Shown: positions 7,116-15,533 of the stretch, piece after piece | How the letters are laid out: each line of letters begins with the position of its first letter | Position numbering within the stretch: the stretch's first letter is position 1 | Source: Cyclobacteriaceae bacterium SS2 | Lineage (GTDB): Bacteria > Bacteroidota > Bacteroidia > Cytophagales > Cyclobacteriaceae | Reading direction: 5' to 3' | DNA length: 32,591 bases | Assembly: GCA_019192515.1 (NCBI GenBank) | Contig: JAHCMM010000293.1 | Span: 6,277 to 38,867 of the forward strand | The notes under the pieces: model-generated | Database searches by the model: none | Told to the model about the DNA's origin: nothing | The model's input: the letters and a program-made list of their open reading frames with translations, nothing else | Made by a program: the position numbers and the translations under genes

Positions 7116-8510
7116 ATGAAAAGTTATAGTGACCTCATCGAGCAGACCTTCTATTTTCCAACCAAGGAGTTTAGAGTAGAAAATGACCAACTATTCTTCA
7201 ACAATGTAAACCTGATGAAAATCATCAAGGAATATGGGACTCCACTCAAGCTCACATATCTGCCTAAGATTTCGGAAAATATCCAGTATGCCAAGAAGAT
7301 ATTCAATGATGCTATCACGAAGCTGAACTACAAGGGATCCTATACTTACTGTTATTGCACCAAGTCGTCGCATTTTCAATTTGTCCTGGCTGAAGGGCTC
7401 AAAAACGACATTCATATTGAGACCTCTTCAGCGTTCGATATTCCTATCGTGGAAAGTCTGCTGGAGAGTGGTCACATCAAAAAAGACAAGTTCATCATCT
7501 GTAATGGATTTAAGCGCCCGCTATATCTTGAAAATATTACAGGACTGATCAACCAGGGATTCAAAAACTGTATCCCTATTCTGGACAACCTTACAGAGCT
7601 GGACTACTATGAGCAAAATGCTGAAAAGGATTTCAAAGTAGGTATTCGGGTAGCCGCTGATGAAGAACCGAATTTTGCCTTCTATACCTCCAGGCTAGGC
7701 ATCCGCTACGGTGATATCATACCTTTTTACAAGGAGCGGCTGGCAAAGAATAAGAAAGCCAAACTCAAAATGCTTCATTATTTTATCAATACCGGCATCA
7801 AGGATACGGCCTACTATTGGAGTGAATTGAGCAGGTTTATCTATATGTACTGTGAGCTGAAAAAGATCTGCCCGGATCTGGATACCATCGACATCGGTGG
7901 TGGCTTCCCAATCAAAAACTCACTGGCTTTTGAATATGACTATGCCTACATGGCAGAGCAGATTGTTTCCAATGTGCAGTGGATCTGCCATAAAAATCAT
8001 GTGGAAGTGCCAAACATCTTTACGGAATTTGGATCATTCACCGTGGGCGAGAGTGGCGCAATACTCTATTCGGTACTAAATGAAAAGCTTCAAAATGACA
8101 AAGAGCTCTGGTACATGATGGATGGTTCATTCATCACCCATATGCCTGATGTTTGGGGGCTCAATGAAAAATACATTTTGCTACCGGTCAACCACTGGGA
8201 CAACAATTTTCACAAGGTGAACATAGGAGGTCTTACCTGCGACAGCATGGACTACTATGACTCCGAAGCCCACATCGCTGAGGTTTTCCTTCCTAAATAC
8301 GATGAAGAAGAAACACTTTATTTCGGGTTTTTCCATACCGGGGCTTACCAGGAATCGTTAGGAGGGTACGGCGGAATTCAGCATTGCCTCATCCCGGCGC
8401 CCAAGCACGTGATTATTGACCTGGATGAGAATGGCGAACCTGTCCATAAACTATTCGCTGAAGAGCAAAACCACGAGCATATGATGAAGATTTTGGGGTA
8501 TAAACCTTAA
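7116..8510 (+). CDS. Arginine decarboxylase-like PLP enzyme (fold type III)
   Basis: This is a 464-residue PLP-dependent decarboxylase of the alanine racemase-fold group, most like a shortened biosynthetic arginine decarboxylase (SpeA) that would convert arginine to agmatine for polyamine synthesis. The PLP lysine is K83 in CYCTKSSH. The SpeA-type ICNGFK is at 128-133, the phosphate-binding glycines IDIGGGFP at 259-265, the catalytic Cys-Asp pair CDSMD at 375-379, and GAYQ at 409-412. Full SpeA proteins are about 630 residues; this one lacks the insertions and matches the shorter form common in Bacteroidetes. It is transcribed away from two guanidino-modifying enzymes and argS, which fits arginine use. 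No agmatinase is adjacent. Ornithine, lysine or carboxynorspermidine decarboxylase activity is less likely but not excluded. Confidence 0.82.
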   Translation: MKSYSDLIEQTFYFPTKEFRVENDQLFFNNVNLMKIIKEYGTPLKLTYLPKISENIQYAKKIFNDAITKLNYKGSYTYCYCTKSSHFQFVLAEGLKNDIHIETSSAFDIPIVESLLESGHIKKDKFIICNGFKRPLYLENITGLINQGFKNCIPILDNLTELDYYEQNAEKDFKVGIRVAADEEPNFAFYTSRLGIRYGDIIPFYKERLAKNKKAKLKMLHYFINTGIKDTAYYWSELSRFIYMYCELKKICPDLDTIDIGGGFPIKNSLAFEYDYAYMAEQIVSNVQWICHKNHVEVPNIFTEFGSFTVGESGAILYSVLNEKLQNDKELWYMMDGSFITHMPDVWGLNEKYILLPVNHWDNNFHKVNIGGLTCDSMDYYDSEAHIAEVFLPKYDEEETLYFGFFHTGAYQESLGGYGGIQHCLIPAPKHVIIDLDENGEPVHKLFAEEQNHEHMMKILGYKP

Positions 8511-8585
8511 AAGATCTTAAAACTTGTACTGAACGCCCAGACTATTTAATTGTAAAAGTTAATTTAGCGGTTCATTATTAGCACC

Positions 8586-9335
8586 TTGCATCGTAACCTC
8601 GTAATCATACCAACCTACAACGAGAAGGATAATATTGAAGAAATCATTCAATCCGTTCTCGCAATAGAAGTCCCATTTGAAGTCCTTGTGATCGACGATG
8701 GTTCACCTGACGGAACTGCGGATATTGTAAAAAAATTACATAAAAAGCATCCAAAACAAGTCCATCTGATTGAAAGAACCGAAAAGGCCGGTCTTGGCAC
8801 TGCATACATCACAGGATTTAAATATGCGGTGGACAATGAATATGACTACATATTTGAAATGGATGCTGATTTCTCTCACAATCCTACTGATCTTATCCGG
8901 TTATACAAGGCATGTGCAGAGGATGGCAATGACATGGCCATCGGATCACGATATATCCAGGGAGTAAACGTGGTAAACTGGCCAATGGGCCGGGTACTTA
9001 TGTCTTATTTTGCCAGCTTCTATGTCCGACTGATCACCGGAATGCCGATCATGGACACGACAGCAGGATTTAAATGCTACAGCCGAAATGTACTAAGCGC
9101 TATCGATGCTGACAAGATCCATTTCATCGGGTATGCCTTCCAGATCGAAATGAAATTCAATGCCTGGAAACATGGTTTTAAGATCAAAGAAGTGCCCATC
9201 GTATTTACCGAGCGCGCCCGGGGTGAATCTAAAATGTCCCGAGGCATCTTCAAAGAAGCTGTGATAGGTGTTATTGAGATGAAAATACGCAGCTTTTTCC
9301 GGTCATATGCACCGGAGCACGTCAATCAAACCTGA
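8586..9335 (+). CDS. Polyprenol-phosphate mannosyltransferase-like GT2 enzyme
   Basis: This is a family 2 glycosyltransferase of the dolichol/polyprenol-phosphate mannose synthase type, 249 residues. It would transfer a sugar from a nucleotide donor to a lipid phosphate at the cytoplasmic face of the membrane. Marks are PTYNEKDNI (9-17), VIDDGSPDGTAD (35-46), the metal-binding EMDADFSH (D93, D95), and DTTAGFKCYSR, characteristic of the DPM1 branch. It lacks the C-terminal membrane helices of the longer DPMs, so it would be a peripheral enzyme like human DPM1. It starts with TTG; no ATG lies in frame nearby. Its last 14 bp overlap the end of the convergent permease gene. Confidence 0.88.
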   Translation: MHRNLVIIPTYNEKDNIEEIIQSVLAIEVPFEVLVIDDGSPDGTADIVKKLHKKHPKQVHLIERTEKAGLGTAYITGFKYAVDNEYDYIFEMDADFSHNPTDLIRLYKACAEDGNDMAIGSRYIQGVNVVNWPMGRVLMSYFASFYVRLITGMPIMDTTAGFKCYSRNVLSAIDADKIHFIGYAFQIEMKFNAWKHGFKIKEVPIVFTERARGESKMSRGIFKEAVIGVIEMKIRSFFRSYAPEHVNQT

Positions 9336-10539
9336 TAGCTTTCACCGGCTGGATCCTGGAAATCAACGAGAGTGGGATAAATAAGGTAACACCCACAACA
9401 AGTATTGCCATCACATTCAGTAGCAACACAATCCCGAAATCCAGTGAGATAGGTACATAGCTCACGTAATAGTTAGAAGCATCTAGTGGGATTAGCCTGA
9501 AATAATATTGTGCCAGGCAAAATGAGAGCCCAATAAAGTTACCCCATAGCAATCCCTTTACGATCAGATTCAAGCCATTGAACAAAAAGATTCGCCTGAT
9601 CAGTGCATTGCTGGCCCCCAGGGATTTAAAGATCCCTATCATCTGAGTCCGCTCCAGGATCAGGATAAGTAATATGGATACCATGTTGAAACAGGCGACA
9701 AACAAAACGATAATCAGTAATATCAAAACATTGCGATTGAGCATCCTCAACCACTCAAAGATCTGGATATACTTATCGGACACTTTTTCTACATACATAT
9801 CAAAGTCTACCTTGTCAAACAAGGTCTCGGCAGCTTCAGCCTGATCATTGGGGTCTTCCAGGTAAACCTCCAGTCCACCCACCTGGTTATCTTCCCAGTT
9901 ATTGATCCTGGAAACCAATCTGATGTCGCCAAGGATCACATTTTCATCAATCTCCTCCAGGCCCGTTTCATAAACGCCAGTGATCTGGAGCTTTCTAAAT
10001 CGCAGAGGCTTTTGCACAAAAAAGATGGTGACTTCATCTCCCACATCCAATTGCAGGATATTGGAGATCTTTTCGCTGATGGCAACCTCTGTGCCGTAAT
10101 TTTCATCAGGGAATTCCGGGAACCGTCCTCGAATCAGGTGTTGCTCAAAGTCAGCACGATTAAAATTTTCATCAATTCCCTTTACCAGCACGCCCTGCAC
10201 CTCATCTTGTGTGCTGAGGAGTCCATACTTGAATGAATATGCCTGCACATAGTCAACTCCTTCTGTATTTTTTACTGTCTCCAAAAGGGTATCAGATACC
10301 ATGATGGAAGTTTCCTCTACACTGTTCGACAAAGTGTATTTACTCACCACTACATGCCCGGAAAAACTATAGATTTTACTCGTAATTACATTTTCATATC
10401 CTCCAAGTATGAGAAAGGCCAGGATCAGAGAAGACAATGCAACTGCTATACTGATGATCGCAATGCGAGTGATGGTACTTGAAAAAGAACCCTGCTCATT
10501 TTTAGTAATCCGACTTGATATGAAGTACGGTAGATTCAA
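9322..10539 (-). CDS. ABC transporter permease, LolC/LolE (FtsX) type
   Basis: This is a 405-residue inner-membrane permease of the lipoprotein-releasing kind, which with a LolD ATPase would extract lipoproteins from the inner membrane. The N-terminus MNLPYFISSR followed by a long hydrophobic helix (about 23-47) is typical. Next comes a periplasmic MacB-like domain (about 48-265), and three C-terminal helices carrying the FtsX segment MIGIFKSLGASNALIRRIFL. The start is TTG at 10539; no better start exists and MNLPYFI agrees with the family. No ATPase is next to it. It could instead belong to a general MacB/FtsX export system, but the layout with four helices and a mid-size periplasmic domain favours LolC/E. 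Confidence 0.85.
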   Translation of the reverse strand: MNLPYFISSRITKNEQGSFSSTITRIAIISIAVALSSLILAFLILGGYENVITSKIYSFSGHVVVSKYTLSNSVEETSIMVSDTLLETVKNTEGVDYVQAYSFKYGLLSTQDEVQGVLVKGIDENFNRADFEQHLIRGRFPEFPDENYGTEVAISEKISNILQLDVGDEVTIFFVQKPLRFRKLQITGVYETGLEEIDENVILGDIRLVSRINNWEDNQVGGLEVYLEDPNDQAEAAETLFDKVDFDMYVEKVSDKYIQIFEWLRMLNRNVLILLIIVLFVACFNMVSILLILILERTQMIGIFKSLGASNALIRRIFLFNGLNLIVKGLLWGNFIGLSFCLAQYYFRLIPLDASNYYVSYVPISLDFGIVLLLNVMAILVVGVTLFIPLSLISRIQPVKAIRFD

Positions 10540-10543
10540 TCTT

Positions 10544-10564
10544 TATAATTTTAACACAATTATA
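10544..10564. promoter_or_regulatory. Perfect inverted repeat in a 36-bp divergent gap
   Basis: TATAATT (10544-10550) and AATTATA (10558-10564) are exact reverse complements separated by 7 bp. They lie in the 36-bp space between the starts of the permease gene (leftward) and the muramidase lipoprotein gene (rightward). The position suits a shared, symmetric promoter or operator, but the AT-rich composition makes chance possible. Confidence 0.35.
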
Positions 10565-10575
10565 AGCGATCTGGT

Positions 10576-11736
10576 ATGAGAAGATTTTATTTTTTATGGG
10601 TATTTGGTGTGTTTTTTTGCTCCTGCACTGCCCAGCAGGGCCAAAGTGAAGATATTTTACCCGGAGCATATCAGCTCAACGAATATCTGCCACTTATCCA
10701 GGGAAAGAAAGTTGGGTTACTTGTGAATCACAGTTCCAGGGTTGGAACCTCACACCTGGTGGACACACTTCAGTCCCTTGATGTCAGGATTTTAAAGGCT
10801 TTTACTCCGGAGCACGGGTTTTCTGGTACCAAGGCAGATGGAGAGATCATTAACAATGAAGAGACACCCTATGATTTTGAGGTGATCAGCCTCTATGGCA
10901 GCAGCAAAGAACCCTCAAGAGAACAGCTGGAAGGCGTGAATGTGATGATCTTTGACATCCAGGATGTCGGGATACGGTTCTACACCTATCCAAGTACCAT
11001 GACCTATATGATGCGAGCCTGTGCCAAGTACAAAATCCCATTTATTGTGCTGGATAGGCCAAACCCACATGGTGGTTATGTAGACGGTCCGGTGATGCGA
11101 GATGAACATAAGTCATTCATCGGGATGCATCCTGTACCACTTGTGCATGGCCTCACCATTGGTGAAATGGCCATGATGATCAACGATGAAGGCTGGCTCG
11201 AAAATGGTTTGTATTGCGACCTGACGGTTGTTGCAGTGAGAAACTGGACTCATGCTACGCCATACTCGTTGCCAGTAGCGCCTTCTCCCAACCTCCCCAA
11301 TGACCTGGCCATCGCACTTTACCCCTCGTTGGGTTTCTTCGAAAGAACCATAGCCTCGGTAGGAAGAGGGACAGAACATCCATTTCAGGTGATCGGACAT
11401 CCTGACTACCCTGACAAAAGCTTTTCATTCACTCCAACACCCAATGAAGGATCCAAATACCCACCACTTGAGGGTGAAAAATGCTTCGGGGTCTCACTTG
11501 TGGGATCGCAACCCAAATACGAATTCAACCTCTCCTACCTGATTGATTTCTATCAAAAGATGAAAGGACAGACAGATAAGCCTTTCTTCACCAAAGGCTT
11601 TGAACATCATGCCGGCAACACATTACTACAGCAACAAATAGAAGCAGGCTGGACAGAAGACCGGATCCGTGCCAGCTGGCAGGAGGAGCTGAGCGCATTC
11701 CATAAGATCAGGAATAAGTATTTGTTGTATGAGTGA
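10576..11736 (+). CDS. namZ: NamZ-type exo-beta-N-acetylmuramidase (DUF1343), lipoprotein
   Basis: This is a 386-residue exported protein of the DUF1343 family. Characterised members (NamZ) release terminal MurNAc from peptidoglycan fragments. A short signal sequence MRRFYFLWVFGVFFCSC ends in a lipobox-like FCSC, so it is probably a lipoprotein anchored in the cell envelope. Core marks are KKVGLLVNHSS (44-54), FTPEHGFSG with the conserved Glu-His (E79-H80), VMIFDIQDVGIRFYTY, LDRPNPHGG, and PSPNLPNDLAIALYPSLGFFE. All are intact and full length. No MurNAc transporter, kinase or etherase genes lie beside it, so any recycling role must rely on genes elsewhere. It diverges from the LolC/E-type permease. 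Confidence 0.88.
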   Translation: MRRFYFLWVFGVFFCSCTAQQGQSEDILPGAYQLNEYLPLIQGKKVGLLVNHSSRVGTSHLVDTLQSLDVRILKAFTPEHGFSGTKADGEIINNEETPYDFEVISLYGSSKEPSREQLEGVNVMIFDIQDVGIRFYTYPSTMTYMMRACAKYKIPFIVLDRPNPHGGYVDGPVMRDEHKSFIGMHPVPLVHGLTIGEMAMMINDEGWLENGLYCDLTVVAVRNWTHATPYSLPVAPSPNLPNDLAIALYPSLGFFERTIASVGRGTEHPFQVIGHPDYPDKSFSFTPTPNEGSKYPPLEGEKCFGVSLVGSQPKYEFNLSYLIDFYQKMKGQTDKPFFTKGFEHHAGNTLLQQQIEAGWTEDRIRASWQEELSAFHKIRNKYLLYE

Positions 11737-11899
11737 GAACAAAAACAAAACTAAAAACATCAAATCCAATAAGGATAAAAGAGAAACAGCTACAACTTCG
11801 AAACCAAGAGAAGGATGGGCGAGAGAGTTTTGGAAAATGCATGCTAAAGGACAAGATCATCTCTTAATCCCGGATGTTTTTGTGGCTGAAAAGCTTTAA
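11729..11899 (+). pseudogene. Remnant resembling the C-terminal tail of a MazE-like antitoxin
   Basis: This 56-codon ORF starts inside the last codons of the muramidase gene. Its first 25 residues are Lys/Asn-rich and look like nothing in particular. Residues 26-55 read PREGWAREFWKMHAKGQD followed by HLLIPDVFVAEK, which has the pattern of the tail that follows the AbrB-like DNA-binding fold in many Bacteroidetes MazE/SpoVT-type antitoxins (P-R-x-G-W, K-M-H, a polar run, L-L-I-x-D-V). The DNA-binding half is absent and no toxin gene follows. I read it as a leftover of a lost toxin-antitoxin module. It could instead be a small live gene coupled to its neighbour. Confidence 0.4.
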
Positions 11900-11956
11900 T
11901 TATTATTCACAAACCTTTGTTGATTAAATCCTAATCATTAATAATGTACTCCAGGC

Positions 11957-13600
11957 TCAATCCAATCTCTTAAACAAGATATCCTTTACGGTACCTTCAG
12001 AGGCGACCGTGAATGAAATCACATTACCTTTACGATCTCTTTTAAAAGCATATTTAGTTCTTCTATTGGCTCCAAAAACATCTTTCTGACCTTCAGTGAG
12101 TGTGTAGCAGCAATTGTTAGGATAATGAAGTACCAACTTATCTGATTCCATCCTGAGTTCATAGATCACCTCCAGCTCATCAGAGTAGTACTCTCCCACA
12201 TAATCTTGCAGGTTTTCGTTAGGCCTTTCAGTCAGAACAATTTCTTCAAAATAGAATTCTGCGCCCCCGAAATCAACCGACATATCTATATCATCCTGTA
12301 CTCTGTAGTCAAAGTTATAGGTGACACTGGCATTATCATCCCGATGAAACTTCCCTTTGGATTGTGATACCAGATATACAGGAATCCCTCCCATACTGCT
12401 TTTTGCAAAGAGTGAATCATTCCTCAGATAAACATGCATTTTCATGTCGCTATTCAACTCCTGATAGATACCTTGAAAAGCCGCCAACTCTTTCATTGAG
12501 TGTTTATAGTCAGTCATTTGTTCTCGCTGGTCTCCGGAAGCATTCAGAAACAGATCTACCAGCTGATAACTGATCTCGACTGCATTGACATGATCTGAAT
12601 TAGCAAAAACAAACACCCCAAGATCAAGCTCTGGCAACCAAATTATTTGAGACCTCAGGCCCCAATCCCTGCCACTGTGATTAATTGTGGTCAGATTTTT
12701 ATACCTGGATACAAACACACCTCTTGCTGAGGTCATTTCCCGACCATCATTTAAAGTATCCAAAACTGTCAGGTAAGAAGGAATATACGATAGGTCATGA
12801 TCATCATTCCTGAACAACTTCATCCACTTCAACATATCCTTCACTGAGCTGTATACTCCTCCGGCACCAACACATAAGGAAAGTGACTTTGGCTCCTTGT
12901 ATTCATCACCTGATCTATAATACGGAGCAGCCCGGTTCCTGACAATACTCGACAGATCATTCTCATAAAAAGTATCATGCATCCCAAGTGGATAGAATAG
13001 CTCTTTCTCTGCGAAATGATGAATTTTCATACCAGAAACCCGTTCAATTATCAGTGCTAAAATCACATAGTTGGTATTAGAGTAGAGCATTTTATCACCT
13101 GGCCTGTTATTTATCCCATTTTGCCGAAACATTAGCTCCTGAATCATCTGGTTTGTGTATCCTGAGTATTGAAAATCGAAACCCATCAGATCCAATAAAA
13201 CATTGTGATTTCTGATTCCACTGGTATGGCTTAAAAGATGCTTTATCCGAATTGTATCACCGTAAAACTTAAGCTCAGGGATGTACTTCCTGACATCATC
13301 GTCTACCTCTAGCAGACCCTTGTGCTCAAGTACTCCTATACATGCAGAAGTAAATTGCTTGGTTACTGATGCCAGTTCGAATACTGTGGAGTCACTAAAG
13401 GGAATTTGATATTCCAGGCTGGCTAACCCCCTGGACCTGATGATTTCTTGCTTTCCATTCTTTAAGATGCCGATTGTGATACCCGGCCCCATTAGTGCAG
13501 GAACTACTTCTGTCAGAATTGAATCCACTTTGGCCCCAATATCCTGACCAATCAGATTAGAACTAACCATCAATAAAACTAAAATTAAAGCTGATTTCAT
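11957..13600 (-). CDS. Secreted serine hydrolase, beta-lactamase/penicillin-binding fold
   Basis: This is a 547-residue exported serine hydrolase of the class C beta-lactamase-related family. A signal peptide (MKSALILVLLMVSSNLIGQ) leads into the catalytic domain. The S-x-x-K motif is SVTK with nucleophile S78 and general base K81, and the Y-x-N motif is YSN at 173-175. The third motif is probably HSGRDWG near residue 315. After about residue 370 a C-terminal beta-rich region follows, as in many D-aminopeptidase or esterase relatives. The substrate cannot be told; peptides, esters and peptidoglycan stem peptides are all possible. It is AT-richer than the flanking genes and sits beside an antitoxin remnant, which hints at an accessory insertion. 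Confidence 0.88.
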   Translation of the reverse strand: MKSALILVLLMVSSNLIGQDIGAKVDSILTEVVPALMGPGITIGILKNGKQEIIRSRGLASLEYQIPFSDSTVFELASVTKQFTSACIGVLEHKGLLEVDDDVRKYIPELKFYGDTIRIKHLLSHTSGIRNHNVLLDLMGFDFQYSGYTNQMIQELMFRQNGINNRPGDKMLYSNTNYVILALIIERVSGMKIHHFAEKELFYPLGMHDTFYENDLSSIVRNRAAPYYRSGDEYKEPKSLSLCVGAGGVYSSVKDMLKWMKLFRNDDHDLSYIPSYLTVLDTLNDGREMTSARGVFVSRYKNLTTINHSGRDWGLRSQIIWLPELDLGVFVFANSDHVNAVEISYQLVDLFLNASGDQREQMTDYKHSMKELAAFQGIYQELNSDMKMHVYLRNDSLFAKSSMGGIPVYLVSQSKGKFHRDDNASVTYNFDYRVQDDIDMSVDFGGAEFYFEEIVLTERPNENLQDYVGEYYSDELEVIYELRMESDKLVLHYPNNCCYTLTEGQKDVFGANRRTKYAFKRDRKGNVISFTVASEGTVKDILFKRLD

Positions 13601-13632
13601 GTAGATAAAGTATACTGATTATATATTTAGTT

Positions 13633-13665
13633 CAAATATATATTTAATTTTCTTAAATATGTCAA
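13633..13665 (-). promoter_or_regulatory. Candidate promoter of the serine hydrolase gene
   Basis: On the minus strand a TTG (13665-13663) is followed after 22 bp by TATATTTG (13640-13633), an exact match to the Bacteroidetes -7 consensus, 32 bp upstream of the ATG. The whole stretch is very AT-rich, which raises the chance of a random match. Confidence 0.4.
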
Positions 13666-13680
13666 TATTATAGAATGAGA

Positions 13681-13688
13681 TAGTTTTG
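13681..13688 (+). promoter_or_regulatory. Candidate -7 box of the fmt cluster
   Basis: TAGTTTTG fits TAnnTTTG exactly and ends 7 bp before the fmt ATG. If it is used, the transcript would begin at or very near the start codon, so it would be leaderless or nearly so. No clear -33 element is seen. Confidence 0.33.
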
Positions 13689-13695
13689 GGCTTGA

Positions 13696-14646
13696 ATGGA
13701 AACAGAACAGAAACTAAAAATCATTTTCATGGGAACACCGGAATTTGCTGTTCCCTCACTAAGAAAACTTGTCGAAAAGCAATACAATGTCGTGGCGGTG
13801 GTCACCGCACCCGATAAACCTCAGGGCAGAGGTAAGAAACTGGGCACCTCTCCCGTAAAGGATTATGCTCTGGCAGCAAATCTACCTGTACTCCAGCCGA
13901 CAAACCTCAAATCCCCGGAGTTCATCGAGCTACTAAAATCCTACGAATCTGACCTTCAGGTGATTGTAGCTTTTCGAATGCTTCCAGAGTCCGTTTGGTC
14001 CATGCCGAAAATTGGCTCTTTTAACCTGCATGCTTCCCTCCTTCCCCAATACCGGGGAGCGGCCCCCATCAACTGGGCTGTCATCAATGGAGAGAAAGAA
14101 AGCGGTGTCACCACCTTCATGCTCAAACATGAGATTGATACGGGCAGCATCATATTCCAGGAAAAGGAGCCCATACTGGAAGATGATACGGCCGGTACAC
14201 TTTACGAACGATTGATGAACAAAGGAGCTGATCTGGTTGTGAAAACCGTTCAGGCGATCCAATCCAATGATTATCAACTGATACCTCAAACAGAGCCTGA
14301 CAAACAAAAACATGCTCCTAAGATCTTTCGTCAGGACTGCGAGATCAACTGGGCTCAGCCAGCGGAGAAAATCCGAAATTTTGTAAGAGGGTTAAATCCC
14401 TTTCCGGCAGCATGGACCACTTTAGATGGCAAGGTCCTGAAAGTGCTTTCTGTGGAAAACACAACTCAAAAAAGTACCAAAACACCTGGATCTATAGTTT
14501 CAGAACATAACCAGGTATTTGTGCACGCAAATGATTCGATCCTCCGCATAACAGAACTGCAACTGGAAGGAAAGCGCAGGATGAAGGATGAAGAGTTCCT
14601 TCGTGGTTACAACTTAGCAGAAAGTACCTTATCTTTCCCATCATGA
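13696..14646 (+). CDS. fmt: Methionyl-tRNA formyltransferase
   Basis: Fmt transfers a formyl group from 10-formyl-tetrahydrofolate to initiator Met-tRNA. The protein is 316 residues, the usual size. The N-terminal formyltransferase domain has IFMGTPEFAVPSL (10-22), the catalytic Asn and His in FNLHASLLPQYRGAAP (N110, H112), and the catalytic Asp in HEIDTG (D148). The C-terminal OB-like tRNA-binding domain begins near residue 205 (INWAQPAEKIRNFVRGLNPF). It is the first gene of a rightward cluster, and its TGA overlaps the ATG of dihydrofolate reductase (ATGA). The pairing makes sense since both enzymes depend on folate. Confidence 0.97.
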   Translation: METEQKLKIIFMGTPEFAVPSLRKLVEKQYNVVAVVTAPDKPQGRGKKLGTSPVKDYALAANLPVLQPTNLKSPEFIELLKSYESDLQVIVAFRMLPESVWSMPKIGSFNLHASLLPQYRGAAPINWAVINGEKESGVTTFMLKHEIDTGSIIFQEKEPILEDDTAGTLYERLMNKGADLVVKTVQAIQSNDYQLIPQTEPDKQKHAPKIFRQDCEINWAQPAEKIRNFVRGLNPFPAAWTTLDGKVLKVLSVENTTQKSTKTPGSIVSEHNQVFVHANDSILRITELQLEGKRRMKDEEFLRGYNLAESTLSFPS

Positions 14647-15143
14647 GAATATCTATGATTGCGGCCATGGGAGAAAACCGGGTGATCGGTAAAGACAATG
14701 ACATCCCCTGGCACTTACCAGACGACTTCAAATTTTTTAAGGATACTACAAAGGGTCACCATGTCATCATGGGACGCAAAAACTGGGAGTCACTTCAACA
14801 GCAGTTTCAACCTTTACCTGGCAGGCCAAATATCATCATCACCCGTAACAGTGGGTACAAGGCAAATGGTGCGACGGTAGTCTCCTCAGTTGGCGAAGCT
14901 TTGGAAATAGCCAAACATGCCGGTGAATCAGAGGCCTTCATCATTGGTGGCGGCGAGATCTACAGGATGGGACTTTCTCTTTGCGACACCATCTATTTGA
15001 CTGAAATCAAGGGATCATTTGAGGGCCAGGTGACCTTCCCGGATTTCTCGAAAGAGGAATTTCAGGAATTATCAAGGATACATCATCCAAAGGACGCCAG
15101 ACACAACTATGCTTTTGATTTTGTAATTTATGGGAAAAAATAA
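14643..15143 (+). CDS. folA: Dihydrofolate reductase
   Basis: DHFR reduces dihydrofolate to tetrahydrofolate with NADPH. It has 166 residues, the normal bacterial length. Visible marks are ISMIAAMGENRVIGKDNDIPWHLPDD with the active-site Trp and acidic pair, HHVIMGRKNWESL (the NADPH-binding MGR-x-x-[WY]-E-S), RPNIIITRN, and EAFIIGGGEIYRMGL with the nucleotide-binding glycines. All are intact. Translation is coupled to fmt by the ATGA overlap, and a small membrane protein gene starts 3 bp after its stop. The sequence looks like a chromosomal enzyme, not a trimethoprim-resistance cassette. Confidence 0.96.
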   Translation: MRISMIAAMGENRVIGKDNDIPWHLPDDFKFFKDTTKGHHVIMGRKNWESLQQQFQPLPGRPNIIITRNSGYKANGATVVSSVGEALEIAKHAGESEAFIIGGGEIYRMGLSLCDTIYLTEIKGSFEGQVTFPDFSKEEFQELSRIHHPKDARHNYAFDFVIYGKK

Positions 15144-15146
15144 CCC

Positions 15147-15533
15147 ATGGAAGCACACAAAAGACTACTCAGCATTCTACACATCGTGTACGGGACGATT
15201 ACTGTTCTGATCTTTCTGATCATCAGCGCCATTATTCGCACAATCTTTCCTTTCATCATGGAAGAAGCCATGACGCAGGGCCAGGAGATGGGGTTTGCCA
15301 TCGCAGGAGCTGTATTGGAAGTATTGAGGTGGGTTATTATCATCATCTTACTTCTTGGACCCATCCCCTCCATCATCGGTGGCATTGCCACCCTATACAA
15401 TAAAAACTGGGGCCTTCCGACTCTAATGGTGTCCGGTTGCCTGGGATTATTAAATATTCCGCTGGGAACCGCTCTTGGGATCTATACCATTTGGGTATTT
15501 TTGGAGGAGCAAAAAATGAATAAATCTGAATGA
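15147..15533 (+). CDS. Small integral membrane protein of unknown function
   Basis: This 128-residue protein matches no named family that I recognise. It has three likely membrane helices: residues 9-32, about 52-80, where the stretch is broken by a GPIPSIIGG turn and might be two shorter passes, and 88-115. A short charged tail, EEQKMNKSE, follows. The final helix ends LGIYTIWVFL, a pattern seen in several small uncharacterised Bacteroidetes membrane proteins. It starts 3 bp after folA and its stop overlaps the next start as ATGA, so it is co-translated with the SDR enzyme. A regulatory or structural membrane role is possible; nothing in it suggests catalysis. Confidence 0.75.
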   Translation: MEAHKRLLSILHIVYGTITVLIFLIISAIIRTIFPFIMEEAMTQGQEMGFAIAGAVLEVLRWVIIIILLLGPIPSIIGGIATLYNKNWGLPTLMVSGCLGLLNIPLGTALGIYTIWVFLEEQKMNKSE

